DNA from: CAZAYB01 sp964489215 | GTDB lineage: Bacteria; Planctomycetota; Phycisphaerae; Sedimentisphaerales; Anaerohalosphaeraceae | Reading direction: 5' to 3' | Length of the DNA stretch: 18,737 bases | NCBI GenBank assembly: GCA_964489215.1 | Contig: CAZAYB010000030.1 | Location: 1 to 18,737 of the forward strand | In this document: one piece after another, positions 7,980 through 15,855 of the stretch | Layout: every line of letters begins with the position of its first letter | Numbering within the stretch: position 1 is the first letter of the stretch | Made by a program: the position numbers and the translations under genes | The notes under the pieces: model-generated | The model's input: only the letters and a program-made list of their open reading frames with translations | What the model was told of the DNA's origin: nothing | The model's database searches: none

Positions 7980-8773
7980 GACCATGTGATCGGAAATTCT
8001 GGGTATTGCTTTTTGTTTTTGGTGTGTTTGGGGCAGTTACAGCGTGGGCGGGTTTTTATGGATTAAGCGCGCTTAAGGGTATTTACCGTCGGCTGGGTTA
8101 TGTTTCGCTTTTACCTATTGGCGAATACGATTATGCTGACGAAAGTTCTGCTGATGGGGGTGAGGGTAAGTACAGGGTAGTTATGTTCGGAGATTCACGG
8201 GTGCGGGGATGGGAGCCTTTGCCGAGTGTTGAGGGAGCAGTGTTTATAAACAGGGGGCTAAACGGTCATACGACGGGGCAGTGCAGACTGAGGCTTGAGA
8301 GGGATGTTCTTGTTGAAAGGCCTGATGCGGTATTGATAGAGGTGGGTATAAATGATATTAAATATATCGGGGCGTGTGAAAATAAGGGTGAGATGATGGT
8401 TTCATATATAAAAAATATTTGTCTGGAGAACATCAAAGAGATTGTAAAGAGGCTAAGCGAAGAAAAGATAAGGGTTGTTTTAGTGACGGTATTTCCGGCG
8501 GGTAAGTGTCAGTTATTGCGGAAAGTTATCTGGTCGGATAGGATATATGAGATGGTTGATGATATTAATGAGGAGCTTAAGGGTTTTGAGGGCGGGTATG
8601 TGACGGTGGTGGAGAGCGGACTGTCAAAGGAAGGTCAAAGAGGGGGGAGGATAAAGGAAGTTTACGTGAACGCCAGGGATGCGCTGCATATAAATGAGAA
8701 GGGTTATGAGAGGGTTAACGATGCTGTGGAGCCTGTCATTGAAGAACTGGTTAATGGAGAAGCGGTAAGGTAG
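7976..8773 (+). CDS. Membrane-anchored SGNH/GDSL hydrolase
   Basis: A 265-residue protein with one N-terminal hydrophobic anchor (about residues 8-30) and a presumably periplasmic SGNH domain. All four blocks are present: the nucleophile in FGDSR (S74), block II Gly in NRGLNG (G94), block III GINDIKY with N126, and the block V pair in RDALHINEKG (D235, H238). This argues for an active esterase or acyltransferase. Its position beside an MBOAT gene and a second SGNH-like gene suggests it adds to, removes from, or moves acyl groups on the polysaccharide, as in alginate and other EPS acetylation systems; that is inference. ATGA overlap with the previous gene; the stop directly abuts the next ATG. 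Confidence 0.85.
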   Translation: MRPCDRKFWVLLFVFGVFGAVTAWAGFYGLSALKGIYRRLGYVSLLPIGEYDYADESSADGGEGKYRVVMFGDSRVRGWEPLPSVEGAVFINRGLNGHTTGQCRLRLERDVLVERPDAVLIEVGINDIKYIGACENKGEMMVSYIKNICLENIKEIVKRLSEEKIRVVLVTVFPAGKCQLLRKVIWSDRIYEMVDDINEELKGFEGGYVTVVESGLSKEGQRGGRIKEVYVNARDALHINEKGYERVNDAVEPVIEELVNGEAVR

Positions 8774-10456
8774 ATGCTTTTTAACAGTATAACATTTGCG
8801 ATATTTTTTGCTGTTGTGTACACGGCTTACTGGCTTTTGCATAAGAAGTTCAGGATGCAGAATCTGCTGCTGCTTGGTGCGAGTTACTTTTTTTACGGGT
8901 GGTGGGATGTTCGGTTCCTTTTTCTTATCGTATTGAGTACTTATGTTGATTTTGGGTGTGCGCTTGCGATAGAGAAGGGAAGACTTAGTGTTCGGCAAAA
9001 AGCAGGGAGCGGACTTTTACTTTTGCTTTGCAGTATCTTTTTTGTTACGGTTGATTATTCGGCGGTAAGTGTTGGGCTTTTTGGTGAGGGCGGGCCGATA
9101 AGTGTTGAGTGGGGGAAGGTTTTGCCCGGTGATTTTGGCGGTTATTTGTTTTTTGCAGGTACGGGTTTACTGCTTGGTCTTTTTAATGTTCTGCTGTTGG
9201 CAATGAGGGGTGTCAGTGAGGAGTTCAGAAGGAAGTTTTTTGTAAGTGTAAGTGTTGTGGTTAATCTTGTAATTCTGGGGATATTCAAGTATTTCAATTT
9301 CTTTATCGAGAGCGCAGTTGATGTTTACGGGCTTGTTTTTAATGCCAGGCCTGATGTTAGTCTTTTGAATATTGTTTTGCCTGTGGGTATATCGTTCTAT
9401 ACTTTTCAGACGATGAGCTATACGATCGATGTTTATCGGGGTAAGATAAGTGCGTCTGGTTCGCTTCTGGATATTGCTACGTATGTGGCATTTTTTCCTC
9501 AGCTTGTGGCTGGTCCCATCGAGAGGGGTGCCCATCTTTTGCCTCAGTTTCAGGGTGAACGCAAGGTCGGTCTTAAAGAGTTCAGGGAGGGTATGTGGCT
9601 TATATTCTGGGGTCTTTACAAGAAGATTGTTGTGGCGGACAATATGGCGATTATCGTTAATCAGGTTTTTGGTCCTTATGATAATCTTGCCGATGCGGTT
9701 GGCGGGGTTTCGGTTCCTGGCGACGGATTGAGACTTTTGTTTGGTGTTTATGCTTTTGCATTTCAGATATACGGCGATTTTTCGGGTTACAGTGATATTG
9801 CCAGGGGTACTGCCAGGCTTTTGGGTTTTGATATTATGCTGAATTTCAGGAATCCTTATGCGGCGATAAGTCCGAGCGATTTCTGGCGTCGCTGGCATAT
9901 AAGTCTTTCGACCTGGCTGAGGGATTATCTTTATATTCCGCTTGGGGGTAATCGGGGGAGCAGGATTTTGACTTATCGTAATCTTATGCTGACGATGGTT
10001 CTTGGAGGTTTGTGGCACGGGGCAGCGTGGACGTTTGTTTTGTGGGGAGTTTTTCACGGTTTTATACTGGCAGTTTACAGATTTCTGGGGATCGGTTTCG
10101 ACCGTAAGCAGTATCGGCCTTTGAAAAGGTTTTTGATGTGGATTTTGATGTTCCATCTGGTATGCTTTGGTTGGCTGCTTTTCAGGGCACAGAATCTGAC
10201 GACTGTCGGAGTGTTTTTAGAGTCGATATTTACGAAGTTTGCGTGGTCTCAATCGGCTGGTGATGTTTTCGGCAGGCTGGTATTTTACGGTTGGTTTCTT
10301 GTTTTGTGGCAGGTGATTCAGCATTTTAGCAACCGGCTGGATTTGCTGGAGGACAGGGGCTGGTTTGTTCGTCTTAATGTTTGGATTTTTGTGATAATGT
10401 CAATTCTGGCACTTGGTGCGCAGGGCGGGCAGGAATTTATTTATTTTGCATTCTGA
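8774..10456 (+). CDS. MBOAT-family O-acyltransferase (AlgI-like)
   Basis: A 560-residue polytopic membrane protein of the AlgI/PatA/DltB-like MBOAT family, which moves acyl groups from the cytoplasm for O-acylation of polysaccharide outside. Family landmarks are the N-terminal MLFNSITFAIFF, the paired NLLLLGASYFFYGWWD (30-45), the long motif region LPVGISFYTFQTMSYTIDVY near 201-220, FPQLVAGPIERG shortly after, YGDFSGYSDIARGTARLLG, the RRWHISLSTWLRDYLYIPLGG block, and GGLWHGAAWTF with the invariant catalytic His at H415. Residues about 75-150 carry an extra loop and hydrophobic segments between the first and second conserved blocks, which makes the protein somewhat longer than many AlgI homologues. 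Adjacent SGNH proteins on both sides are typical partners. Confidence 0.93.
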   Translation: MLFNSITFAIFFAVVYTAYWLLHKKFRMQNLLLLGASYFFYGWWDVRFLFLIVLSTYVDFGCALAIEKGRLSVRQKAGSGLLLLLCSIFFVTVDYSAVSVGLFGEGGPISVEWGKVLPGDFGGYLFFAGTGLLLGLFNVLLLAMRGVSEEFRRKFFVSVSVVVNLVILGIFKYFNFFIESAVDVYGLVFNARPDVSLLNIVLPVGISFYTFQTMSYTIDVYRGKISASGSLLDIATYVAFFPQLVAGPIERGAHLLPQFQGERKVGLKEFREGMWLIFWGLYKKIVVADNMAIIVNQVFGPYDNLADAVGGVSVPGDGLRLLFGVYAFAFQIYGDFSGYSDIARGTARLLGFDIMLNFRNPYAAISPSDFWRRWHISLSTWLRDYLYIPLGGNRGSRILTYRNLMLTMVLGGLWHGAAWTFVLWGVFHGFILAVYRFLGIGFDRKQYRPLKRFLMWILMFHLVCFGWLLFRAQNLTTVGVFLESIFTKFAWSQSAGDVFGRLVFYGWFLVLWQVIQHFSNRLDLLEDRGWFVRLNVWIFVIMSILALGAQGGQEFIYFAF

Positions 10457-10457
10457 T

Positions 10458-11540
10458 ATGGCTGATAAAAATAAGAAAATCGGATTTGTGTTAGCAGTTA
10501 TTAAGGCACTGTTTGGATGCTTTTACGTTTTTTTTGCGGCTGAATTGTTTTTGCGGATATTTTCTCCGGAGCCTATTTTGCCGAGGTATGTTACGGCAGG
10601 AGCTGATAATATTCGGACAAACGTTCCTGATAAAAGTTACTGGCATAAGACTCCTGAGTATCGTATAAATATTCGCACGAATTCGAAGGGGATAAGGTCG
10701 GATTGTGAGATAAGTTATGAAAAGCCGAGGGGTGTTAAGCGGATAGTTGTTCTTGGTGATTCGTTTGCGATGGGGTATGGTGTTAGTCTGGAGGATACGT
10801 TTTTGAGGAAGATGCGTGAAGGGCTGGAGAGTAAAGGAAAGAAAGTTGAGATTGTGAATATGGCGGTGTCTGGATTCGGTAATGCAGAGGAGCTGATCAA
10901 GCTGAAGAACGAGGGTGTTCTTTATGAGCCTGATCTTGTTGTTCTGGCATTTCATTATACTGATTTTGCTGATAATGTCCGCAGCGGTTTGTATGGTCTG
11001 GAGGATGGTGAGCTTGTCAGGCGGGGCGAGAGTTATTTGCCAGGTGTTGAGATGCGGGATTTTCTTTTTCAGTTTTGTATTTATCGTTTCGCGGCTGAGA
11101 ATCTTCATCTTTATGCATTGCTCAGGGAAAAGGCGGCTTATACAATCAAGAAGATTCTGGTTGCTTTGAAGAGTGATAATAATGACAGGGAACAGGATAA
11201 GCAGGGGGGCGAGGAGGCGGCACGAGCTGCGAGGGCATATCAGCGAAAGCTTTCGCTTGAACTTCTTGAGGAAATCAGGCAAGTCAGCAGGGAGAACGGT
11301 GCAGAGCTTTTGATACTGGATATACCTGTAAGGAAGGGAAGGAGCAGGTTTTTAGAAGCTTTTCCTGCGAATGAAAGTGGTTTTGACAGTTTTGAATATT
11401 ACAGTCCTATCGATGATTTCAAGGATTATGCAGGTAAGAAGCTTTACTGGGAGAAGTCGCATGGTCATTTTACACCACTTGGCTGTAAGATAGTTGGCGA
11501 AGGTCTTGCAGAGAAGATTTTAGAAGACGGCCTTCTTTAG
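10458..11540 (+). CDS. SGNH-hydrolase-like protein with an N-terminal membrane anchor
   Basis: A 360-residue protein with one hydrophobic segment near residues 9-31 and an SGNH-like periplasmic domain. Block I is VVLGDSFAMGYG (S102) and block II is NMAVSGFGNAE (G139). Block III is divergent (LAFHYTDFADN, N173). The C-terminal block reads EKSHGHFTPLG, giving the expected His (H337) in the GHFTPLG context, but the Asp normally two residues before it in D-x-H-type members is His335. The catalytic dyad may therefore be altered or use another acid such as E332. A charged linker (239-262) interrupts the domain. ATG at 10458 lies one base after the MBOAT stop; an in-frame TTG at 10413 would add 15 residues inside the MBOAT gene and is less likely. 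Role inferred: acyl transfer together with the MBOAT. Confidence 0.78.
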   Translation: MADKNKKIGFVLAVIKALFGCFYVFFAAELFLRIFSPEPILPRYVTAGADNIRTNVPDKSYWHKTPEYRINIRTNSKGIRSDCEISYEKPRGVKRIVVLGDSFAMGYGVSLEDTFLRKMREGLESKGKKVEIVNMAVSGFGNAEELIKLKNEGVLYEPDLVVLAFHYTDFADNVRSGLYGLEDGELVRRGESYLPGVEMRDFLFQFCIYRFAAENLHLYALLREKAAYTIKKILVALKSDNNDREQDKQGGEEAARAARAYQRKLSLELLEEIRQVSRENGAELLILDIPVRKGRSRFLEAFPANESGFDSFEYYSPIDDFKDYAGKKLYWEKSHGHFTPLGCKIVGEGLAEKILEDGLL

Positions 11541-11556
11541 CGTTTATTATATATAT

Positions 11557-11570
11557 GAGGTATTTATTTG
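11557..11570 (+). promoter_or_regulatory. Ribosome binding site GAGG with TTG start of the exosortase fusion
   Basis: GAGG at 11557-11560 is followed 7 bases later by TTG at 11568-11570. The 27-base spacer before it (11541-11567) is AT-rich (TATTATATATAT), one of the largest gaps in the block. It could include a -10-like element, but no -35 match is visible. Confidence 0.45.
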
Positions 11571-13568
11571 TCTGAGTATACAAAGGAAAATGTCAGGGTT
11601 GTAATTTTGGCAGGAGCGAAGGATTTCGGCCGTTGTCCTCTTGCTACGAGGGTCAGGCGGTGTCTTTGGCCTGTTATTGACAGGCCTGCGGCTGGTCTGA
11701 TTATCGAGAAGCTTTATGCCCAGGGTATAAGGAAGATTTCTGTTTGCTGCGAGGGTGATGGTGATGAGGTTAAAAGTGTTCTGGATGTACCTTCGGGATG
11801 TGATTTGAAGATAATTGAGCAGGAGCTTCCGCGAGGGACAGCAGGTTCGATACTTGATGGTTATGAAGACGGTGATGAATATGTTTTAGCATTGGAGGGC
11901 GGGAGTATATTTAACGGCGATGTTGACAGTTTTTTTGCCGGGCATATTAAGGGGGGGGCGGATATGACGATTTTTTTTGATACGCCTGAGGGTAAGGCTA
12001 TCCGCGGCAACCATGCAAGGGCCTATGTTTGTTCGAGGAGCGCAATTGAATGTATACCGGCGGAAGGTTACTGTGATCTTAAGGAGACTTTAATAGCAGA
12101 GCTTGTCAAGCGCAGCTTCAGTGTCAGGAGTGAGCGTATAAAAAGCGAGGTTTTGAATTATCACAGCTGGAACCAGTACCTTGCAGCTGTTTGTAATTAT
12201 CTTGAGGATATGAAGGGTGACAGTGAGGATTTTTTTGGTAATTACAAACAATATGACGGAGGTGACGTATTTGTTGGTAATGATGTTGAAATAGGTGAAG
12301 ATGTGCGTCTTTTTGGTCCTATAATTATATGTGAAGGGGCGAAAATACATAAAGGCTCTATAATTCTGGGTCCTACGGTTATTGGCGGCGGATCAGTTAT
12401 ATCAAGCAACAGTATTGTTGAGGGTTCTGTTTTATGGGAGGGTTCTGTGGTTGGTAATGGCTCAGCAGTTCAGCGTTCACTGATTGACAGCGGTTCTTTT
12501 GCGGCTCCTTTCAAGAAGATTTACGGTAAGCTTGTCAGCGGTATTAAAGGTTCTTTGGGTGCAGTGAGCAGGGTTGAAAAAGCAATAGTTACCGAGTCAG
12601 AGAAGGTTACCGGTTTTGTTCGTCCGGCTGGTTCTGGTCCGATATTATCATCCGGAGGGGGCAAGAGGGGGTATCTGGGTGCATTAGCAGGTTTTGTCGC
12701 TATCATGATAGCGGCATTTTGGGCATATTTTGATCCTACTCTTAAGGATCTTTGGGGGATATGGACCGGCAGTGATGAGTTTTCCGGCGGTATTCTTGTA
12801 CCATTTCTTGCCGGGCATGTTTTGCTGGTTAAAAAGGAAGACTGGTTTGGTATCAGGGTTAAGCCTGCGTTAATTATCGGGTCTTTTTGTTTGCTTGTTT
12901 TTCAACTTATGCGTCTGGCAGGCCTTTACGGCTATTATTCGTCACTGGAGCGGCTGTCTTTTGTTGGTGTTACCGGATGTGCGTGTCTTTTGACATTTGG
13001 TTGGCGGTTTTTATTGAAGCTTTGGCCGATTTTCTTATTTTTACTTTTGATGCTTCCTCTTCCGAACCGTTATCAGCTTGCTATAACGGGCCCCTTGCAG
13101 GACTGGGCGACGAGTTCAGCGGTTTTTTGTCTTGAGATGTTCGGTTATACAATAGTTCGCAAGGGTAATCTTATTGAGATAGGCCAGACGACGGTGGCAG
13201 TTGCCGAGGCATGTAACGGGTTGCGTATGCTGACGGCTTTTGTTATAATAGCAGCCTGGATAGCGTTGATATCCAGGAGAAAATGGTGGGAAAAGGTTTT
13301 AATTGTCCTTTCATCGGTACCGATAGCATTAATATGCAATACAATAAGGCTGACGGTAACAGCTATTGCTTTTACGGTGCTTTCAGGTGAGAAATGGGAA
13401 AAGATATTTCACGACTGGGGCGGACTTGCAATGATGCCTTTGGCTTTGGTTATGATAGTTGCTGAGCTTTGGCTTTTATCGAATATATTTCTTGAGGATA
13501 CTTATAAGTCTGAAAAAACAGAAGAAGGTGTCGTCATGAGTAAATACAGAAAGGGAAATGATGAGTAA
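11568..13568 (+). CDS. Fusion: degenerate nucleotidyltransferase + left-handed beta-helix + exosortase
   Basis: A 666-residue composite. Residues about 8-200 resemble an NDP-sugar nucleotidyltransferase (VVILAGAKDFGRCPLATRV at 11-29, LWPVIDRP at 33-40, LPRGTAGSI at 87-95). However, the usual GGxGTR loop and PK motif are altered, and the metal-site segment reads LEGGSIFNGDVDSF without the usual Gly-Asp. Residues 232-308 are hexapeptide repeats (VFVGNDVEIGEDV, GPTVIGGGSVI). Residues about 368-642 are a polytopic exosortase domain with the full transpeptidase-type triad: C549 in EACNGLRML, R594 in CNTIRLT and H615 in FHDWGG. Exosortases cleave C-terminal sorting signals of exported proteins at the inner membrane and are typically encoded with EPS genes, as here. 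The frame is continuous with no stop between domains. TTG start at 11568 with GAGG 7 bases upstream. No EpsI (DUF3485)-like domain follows. The fusion of these three parts is unusual in my knowledge. Confidence 0.88.
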   Translation: MSEYTKENVRVVILAGAKDFGRCPLATRVRRCLWPVIDRPAAGLIIEKLYAQGIRKISVCCEGDGDEVKSVLDVPSGCDLKIIEQELPRGTAGSILDGYEDGDEYVLALEGGSIFNGDVDSFFAGHIKGGADMTIFFDTPEGKAIRGNHARAYVCSRSAIECIPAEGYCDLKETLIAELVKRSFSVRSERIKSEVLNYHSWNQYLAAVCNYLEDMKGDSEDFFGNYKQYDGGDVFVGNDVEIGEDVRLFGPIIICEGAKIHKGSIILGPTVIGGGSVISSNSIVEGSVLWEGSVVGNGSAVQRSLIDSGSFAAPFKKIYGKLVSGIKGSLGAVSRVEKAIVTESEKVTGFVRPAGSGPILSSGGGKRGYLGALAGFVAIMIAAFWAYFDPTLKDLWGIWTGSDEFSGGILVPFLAGHVLLVKKEDWFGIRVKPALIIGSFCLLVFQLMRLAGLYGYYSSLERLSFVGVTGCACLLTFGWRFLLKLWPIFLFLLLMLPLPNRYQLAITGPLQDWATSSAVFCLEMFGYTIVRKGNLIEIGQTTVAVAEACNGLRMLTAFVIIAAWIALISRRKWWEKVLIVLSSVPIALICNTIRLTVTAIAFTVLSGEKWEKIFHDWGGLAMMPLALVMIVAELWLLSNIFLEDTYKSEKTEEGVVMSKYRKGNDE

Positions 13569-15831
13569 CGATATTGAACAATATGATGATTCATATTCGG
13601 GCCAGGAACTTGTGGAATTTGACGGAGATTTCGCGGACCAGCAGGGTCAGAGCCTGATTGACAATGTTTATCCGATAATGAGGCGTTGGCCCATTGTGGC
13701 ATTGATATTTCTTGTTGTTCTTGGAGTTGGTGCACCGATAGTGTGGTTTCTTAATGAGCCTAAGTATGAAACTGAAGGTGCGATCCGAATTTCTCAGGTA
13801 GTCAACCCAATTATTTACGAAAGCGGTGATAACAATCTTGGCAATTATGAGAATTTCATGAACAGCCAGGCGGAACTTATGGGCAGTAATGTTGTGCTCA
13901 ACCGTGTTGCTGATGTTCTGGTGGGCAAGGGCCTTTATCTTTTCAGCGGTACAGATAATCCTCTTCTTACACTTCGCAGTGCGGTGAATAAAGGTAATAT
14001 AGATATCAGGCCCAAGCGTGGTACGGAGTTTATCAAGATAAGCACCGCGAGCGATTATCCTTCCCAGGCGGAGCAGGTAGTAAACGCATTTATCAATTCT
14101 TACATGGATGTCGCAGTCAGTCAGGAGAGCCGAACCAATGAACAGCGTATGGCGATTCTTGAAGAAAAGCGTTCAGAGCTTGCCAACAAGATGGATATGC
14201 AAAGGCGAGGTATCAGGACTCTTGCAGAGGAATTTGGAACGACCGGTTTGACGAGCAGACAGGAAATCGATCTTCAGCGTCTCGGCAGTCTTCAGGATAC
14301 TTTGACCGGTATCGAGATCAAACGCATAAGTCTGGAGGCTCAGATTCAGCTTCAGGAAGGCGGTGAGCCTGAGGATCTGACGGCTACTGAATTTATAAAG
14401 AGGCGTAACAATCTTTTGAATAATGATCTTATGATTCAGACTTTGATTCAGAATATAAATCAGTATGAGGAACTTATAGCAATCGGTGAGCAGACAATGA
14501 CGGCCAACAATCCGGATCTTAAAAGACGCAGAGAGCTTCTGGAGGTATGGAAAGAACGTCTGGCAGAGCGTAAGGAAGAGGTTCTTAAAGACTTTAACGA
14601 GGACTTCAAGGAGCAGATGGCGGAGAATCAGAAGTTAAAGCTTGCCGAGCTTAAGACAGAGCTTGACAGGACTAAACAGTTTGAGGAAAATATTCGGGAA
14701 CAGTGGGAAAAGCAGAATAAAGCGGTAATCGAGCTTGGCAGAAAACAGCTTATGATAGATGACCAGAAAGAGCAGCTTGACCGTACTAAACGTATTTATG
14801 AGGAGGTCAGCAGGCGCATCGAGGAGCTTAACATAGAGCTTCAGCGTCAGCCGAGGATATCTCTTGCATATTACGCCAGCAGTGTTCCGGCTCCGAGCAG
14901 GCGAATCAAGATGCTTGCGGCGGTTGCCATGGGTGCGGCAGCTTTAGGTGTTGGTGTGGCGTTTTTGCTTTCTAAAATGGATAAGAGCCTTCATGTTCCT
15001 GATGACATTGTCAAGCGAGTGGGGGTGCGTATAATAGGCACCACTACTGACCATCGCGAAATTGACAAGCCGCTGCTTAACCAGGCCCTTGAGGATGATT
15101 ATAAAACGATACGTGCGAATCTTGGTTTGATGGACGAAACAGACAGCAACAAAATTATTGTTGTTACCAGTCCTGGGGTTCGTGACGGCAAGACCACTTT
15201 TTCGATAAATTTTGCTATAAGTATGGCAAATTCCGGCAAGAATGTTCTTTTGATAGATGGTGATCTGCGTAAGCCTGATATTGCAGATGCTATGGATTTG
15301 CCGGCCGGGAGCAGAGGTTTGCAGGATTATTTATTTGGTTCGAGTATTGAGGATTCAGTTACTGTTCATGGCAGTTCAGGTGTTAATGTGCTTGCCAGTG
15401 ATGAACGAAACGCGTCGGATTCTCTTGATATACTTGGACGAAAGTTTACGGTTGAGGCGATAAGGAAGCTTCGCGACAGTTATGACAGGATAATTATTGA
15501 TTCACCGCCAGTATTAGCGTGCAGCGATGCACTGTTATGGGCCAAAATGGCTGATGGTGTTATACTTACCAGCTTTGCGGAAAAGACGTCCAGTCCTGAT
15601 CTTCGTGAAAGCACAAAACGGCTTCAGGATATCGGGGTTAAGGTGATAGGTTCTGTGCTTCATAATGTCAAGAGCTCCAGGGGTTATAATCGTTACGGTT
15701 ACGGATATGGATACGGTTATGGTTACAGCTCGTCTTCGAGACGTAAACAAGATAAGAAAGTAAAGTCTGCGCGGAGATTTCTTATAGGTTCAGGTTCCGG
15801 GGAATCTTCGCAAAGGGAAGGAAACGGATAA
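13558..15831 (+). CDS. Wzc-like polysaccharide co-polymerase and BY-type tyrosine autokinase
   Basis: A 757-residue inner-membrane protein. An N-terminal Wzz domain with TM1 near 45-66 is followed by a long periplasmic, charged, coiled-coil-like region (about 200-430), TM2 near 450-471 after the Pro-rich SSVPAPSRR, and a cytoplasmic BY-kinase domain. The kinase shows Walker A SPGVRDGKTT (K545), Walker A' LLIDGDLRKPD (D567, D569) and Walker B IIIDSPP (D648). The C-terminal tail has seven tyrosines between 710 and 723 in a near-perfect Tyr-Gly alternation, the expected autophosphorylation cluster. Such proteins set chain length and drive polymerisation and export through phosphorylation cycles. 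ATG at 13558 or 13561 (after AAGGGA at 13551-13556) overlaps the exosortase gene by 11 or 8 bases. In exosortase loci the equivalent gene is a standard neighbour. Codon use looks less G/T-biased than in the glycosyltransferase genes. Confidence 0.92.
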   Translation: MMSNDIEQYDDSYSGQELVEFDGDFADQQGQSLIDNVYPIMRRWPIVALIFLVVLGVGAPIVWFLNEPKYETEGAIRISQVVNPIIYESGDNNLGNYENFMNSQAELMGSNVVLNRVADVLVGKGLYLFSGTDNPLLTLRSAVNKGNIDIRPKRGTEFIKISTASDYPSQAEQVVNAFINSYMDVAVSQESRTNEQRMAILEEKRSELANKMDMQRRGIRTLAEEFGTTGLTSRQEIDLQRLGSLQDTLTGIEIKRISLEAQIQLQEGGEPEDLTATEFIKRRNNLLNNDLMIQTLIQNINQYEELIAIGEQTMTANNPDLKRRRELLEVWKERLAERKEEVLKDFNEDFKEQMAENQKLKLAELKTELDRTKQFEENIREQWEKQNKAVIELGRKQLMIDDQKEQLDRTKRIYEEVSRRIEELNIELQRQPRISLAYYASSVPAPSRRIKMLAAVAMGAAALGVGVAFLLSKMDKSLHVPDDIVKRVGVRIIGTTTDHREIDKPLLNQALEDDYKTIRANLGLMDETDSNKIIVVTSPGVRDGKTTFSINFAISMANSGKNVLLIDGDLRKPDIADAMDLPAGSRGLQDYLFGSSIEDSVTVHGSSGVNVLASDERNASDSLDILGRKFTVEAIRKLRDSYDRIIIDSPPVLACSDALLWAKMADGVILTSFAEKTSSPDLRESTKRLQDIGVKVIGSVLHNVKSSRGYNRYGYGYGYGYGYSSSSRRKQDKKVKSARRFLIGSGSGESSQREGNG
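15685..15726 (+). repeat. Tyr-Gly codon repeat encoding the kinase tail
   Basis: Alternating TAT/TAC and GGT/GGA codons encode a Tyr-Gly tract with seven tyrosines. The codons vary (TAC/TAT, GGT/GGA), so the repeat is kept at protein level rather than being a perfect DNA microsatellite, though it could still expand or contract by six-base steps. Confidence 0.8.
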
Positions 15832-15837
15832 TCCTTT

Positions 15838-15843
15838 TATAAT
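15838..15843 (+). promoter_or_regulatory. Perfect -10-like TATAAT just upstream of the phosphoglycosyltransferase fusion
   Basis: TATAAT lies 12 bases before the ATG at 15856, in a 24-base spacer. No good -35 is seen around 15815-15820 (GGGAAG), and no Shine-Dalgarno precedes the ATG. If used, transcription would start only a few bases before the start codon. A single hexamer match is weak evidence. Confidence 0.22.
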
Positions 15844-15855
15844 AACAGCTTTTCA

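Noticed and set aside
9167..10156. 329-codon open frame on the minus strand inside the MBOAT gene
   Set aside because: The plus-strand MBOAT protein has all family motifs. The antisense translation is low-complexity, Thr/Asn/Lys/Pro-rich, as expected from the strand's G/T bias.
10413..10457. TTG-initiated extension of the second SGNH protein
   Set aside because: It lies wholly in the MBOAT coding end, and the ATG at 10458 is right after that stop and just before the membrane anchor.
10491..11282. 263-codon minus-strand open frame over the second SGNH gene
   Set aside because: Same composition artefact; no domain motifs, and the plus strand encodes a recognisable protein.
11522..11536. Small hairpin (AGAAG, 5-base loop, CTTCT) at the end of the second SGNH gene, as a terminator
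   Set aside because: Only five base pairs, within coding sequence, and not followed by a T-tract; the next gene's ribosome binding site is close by.
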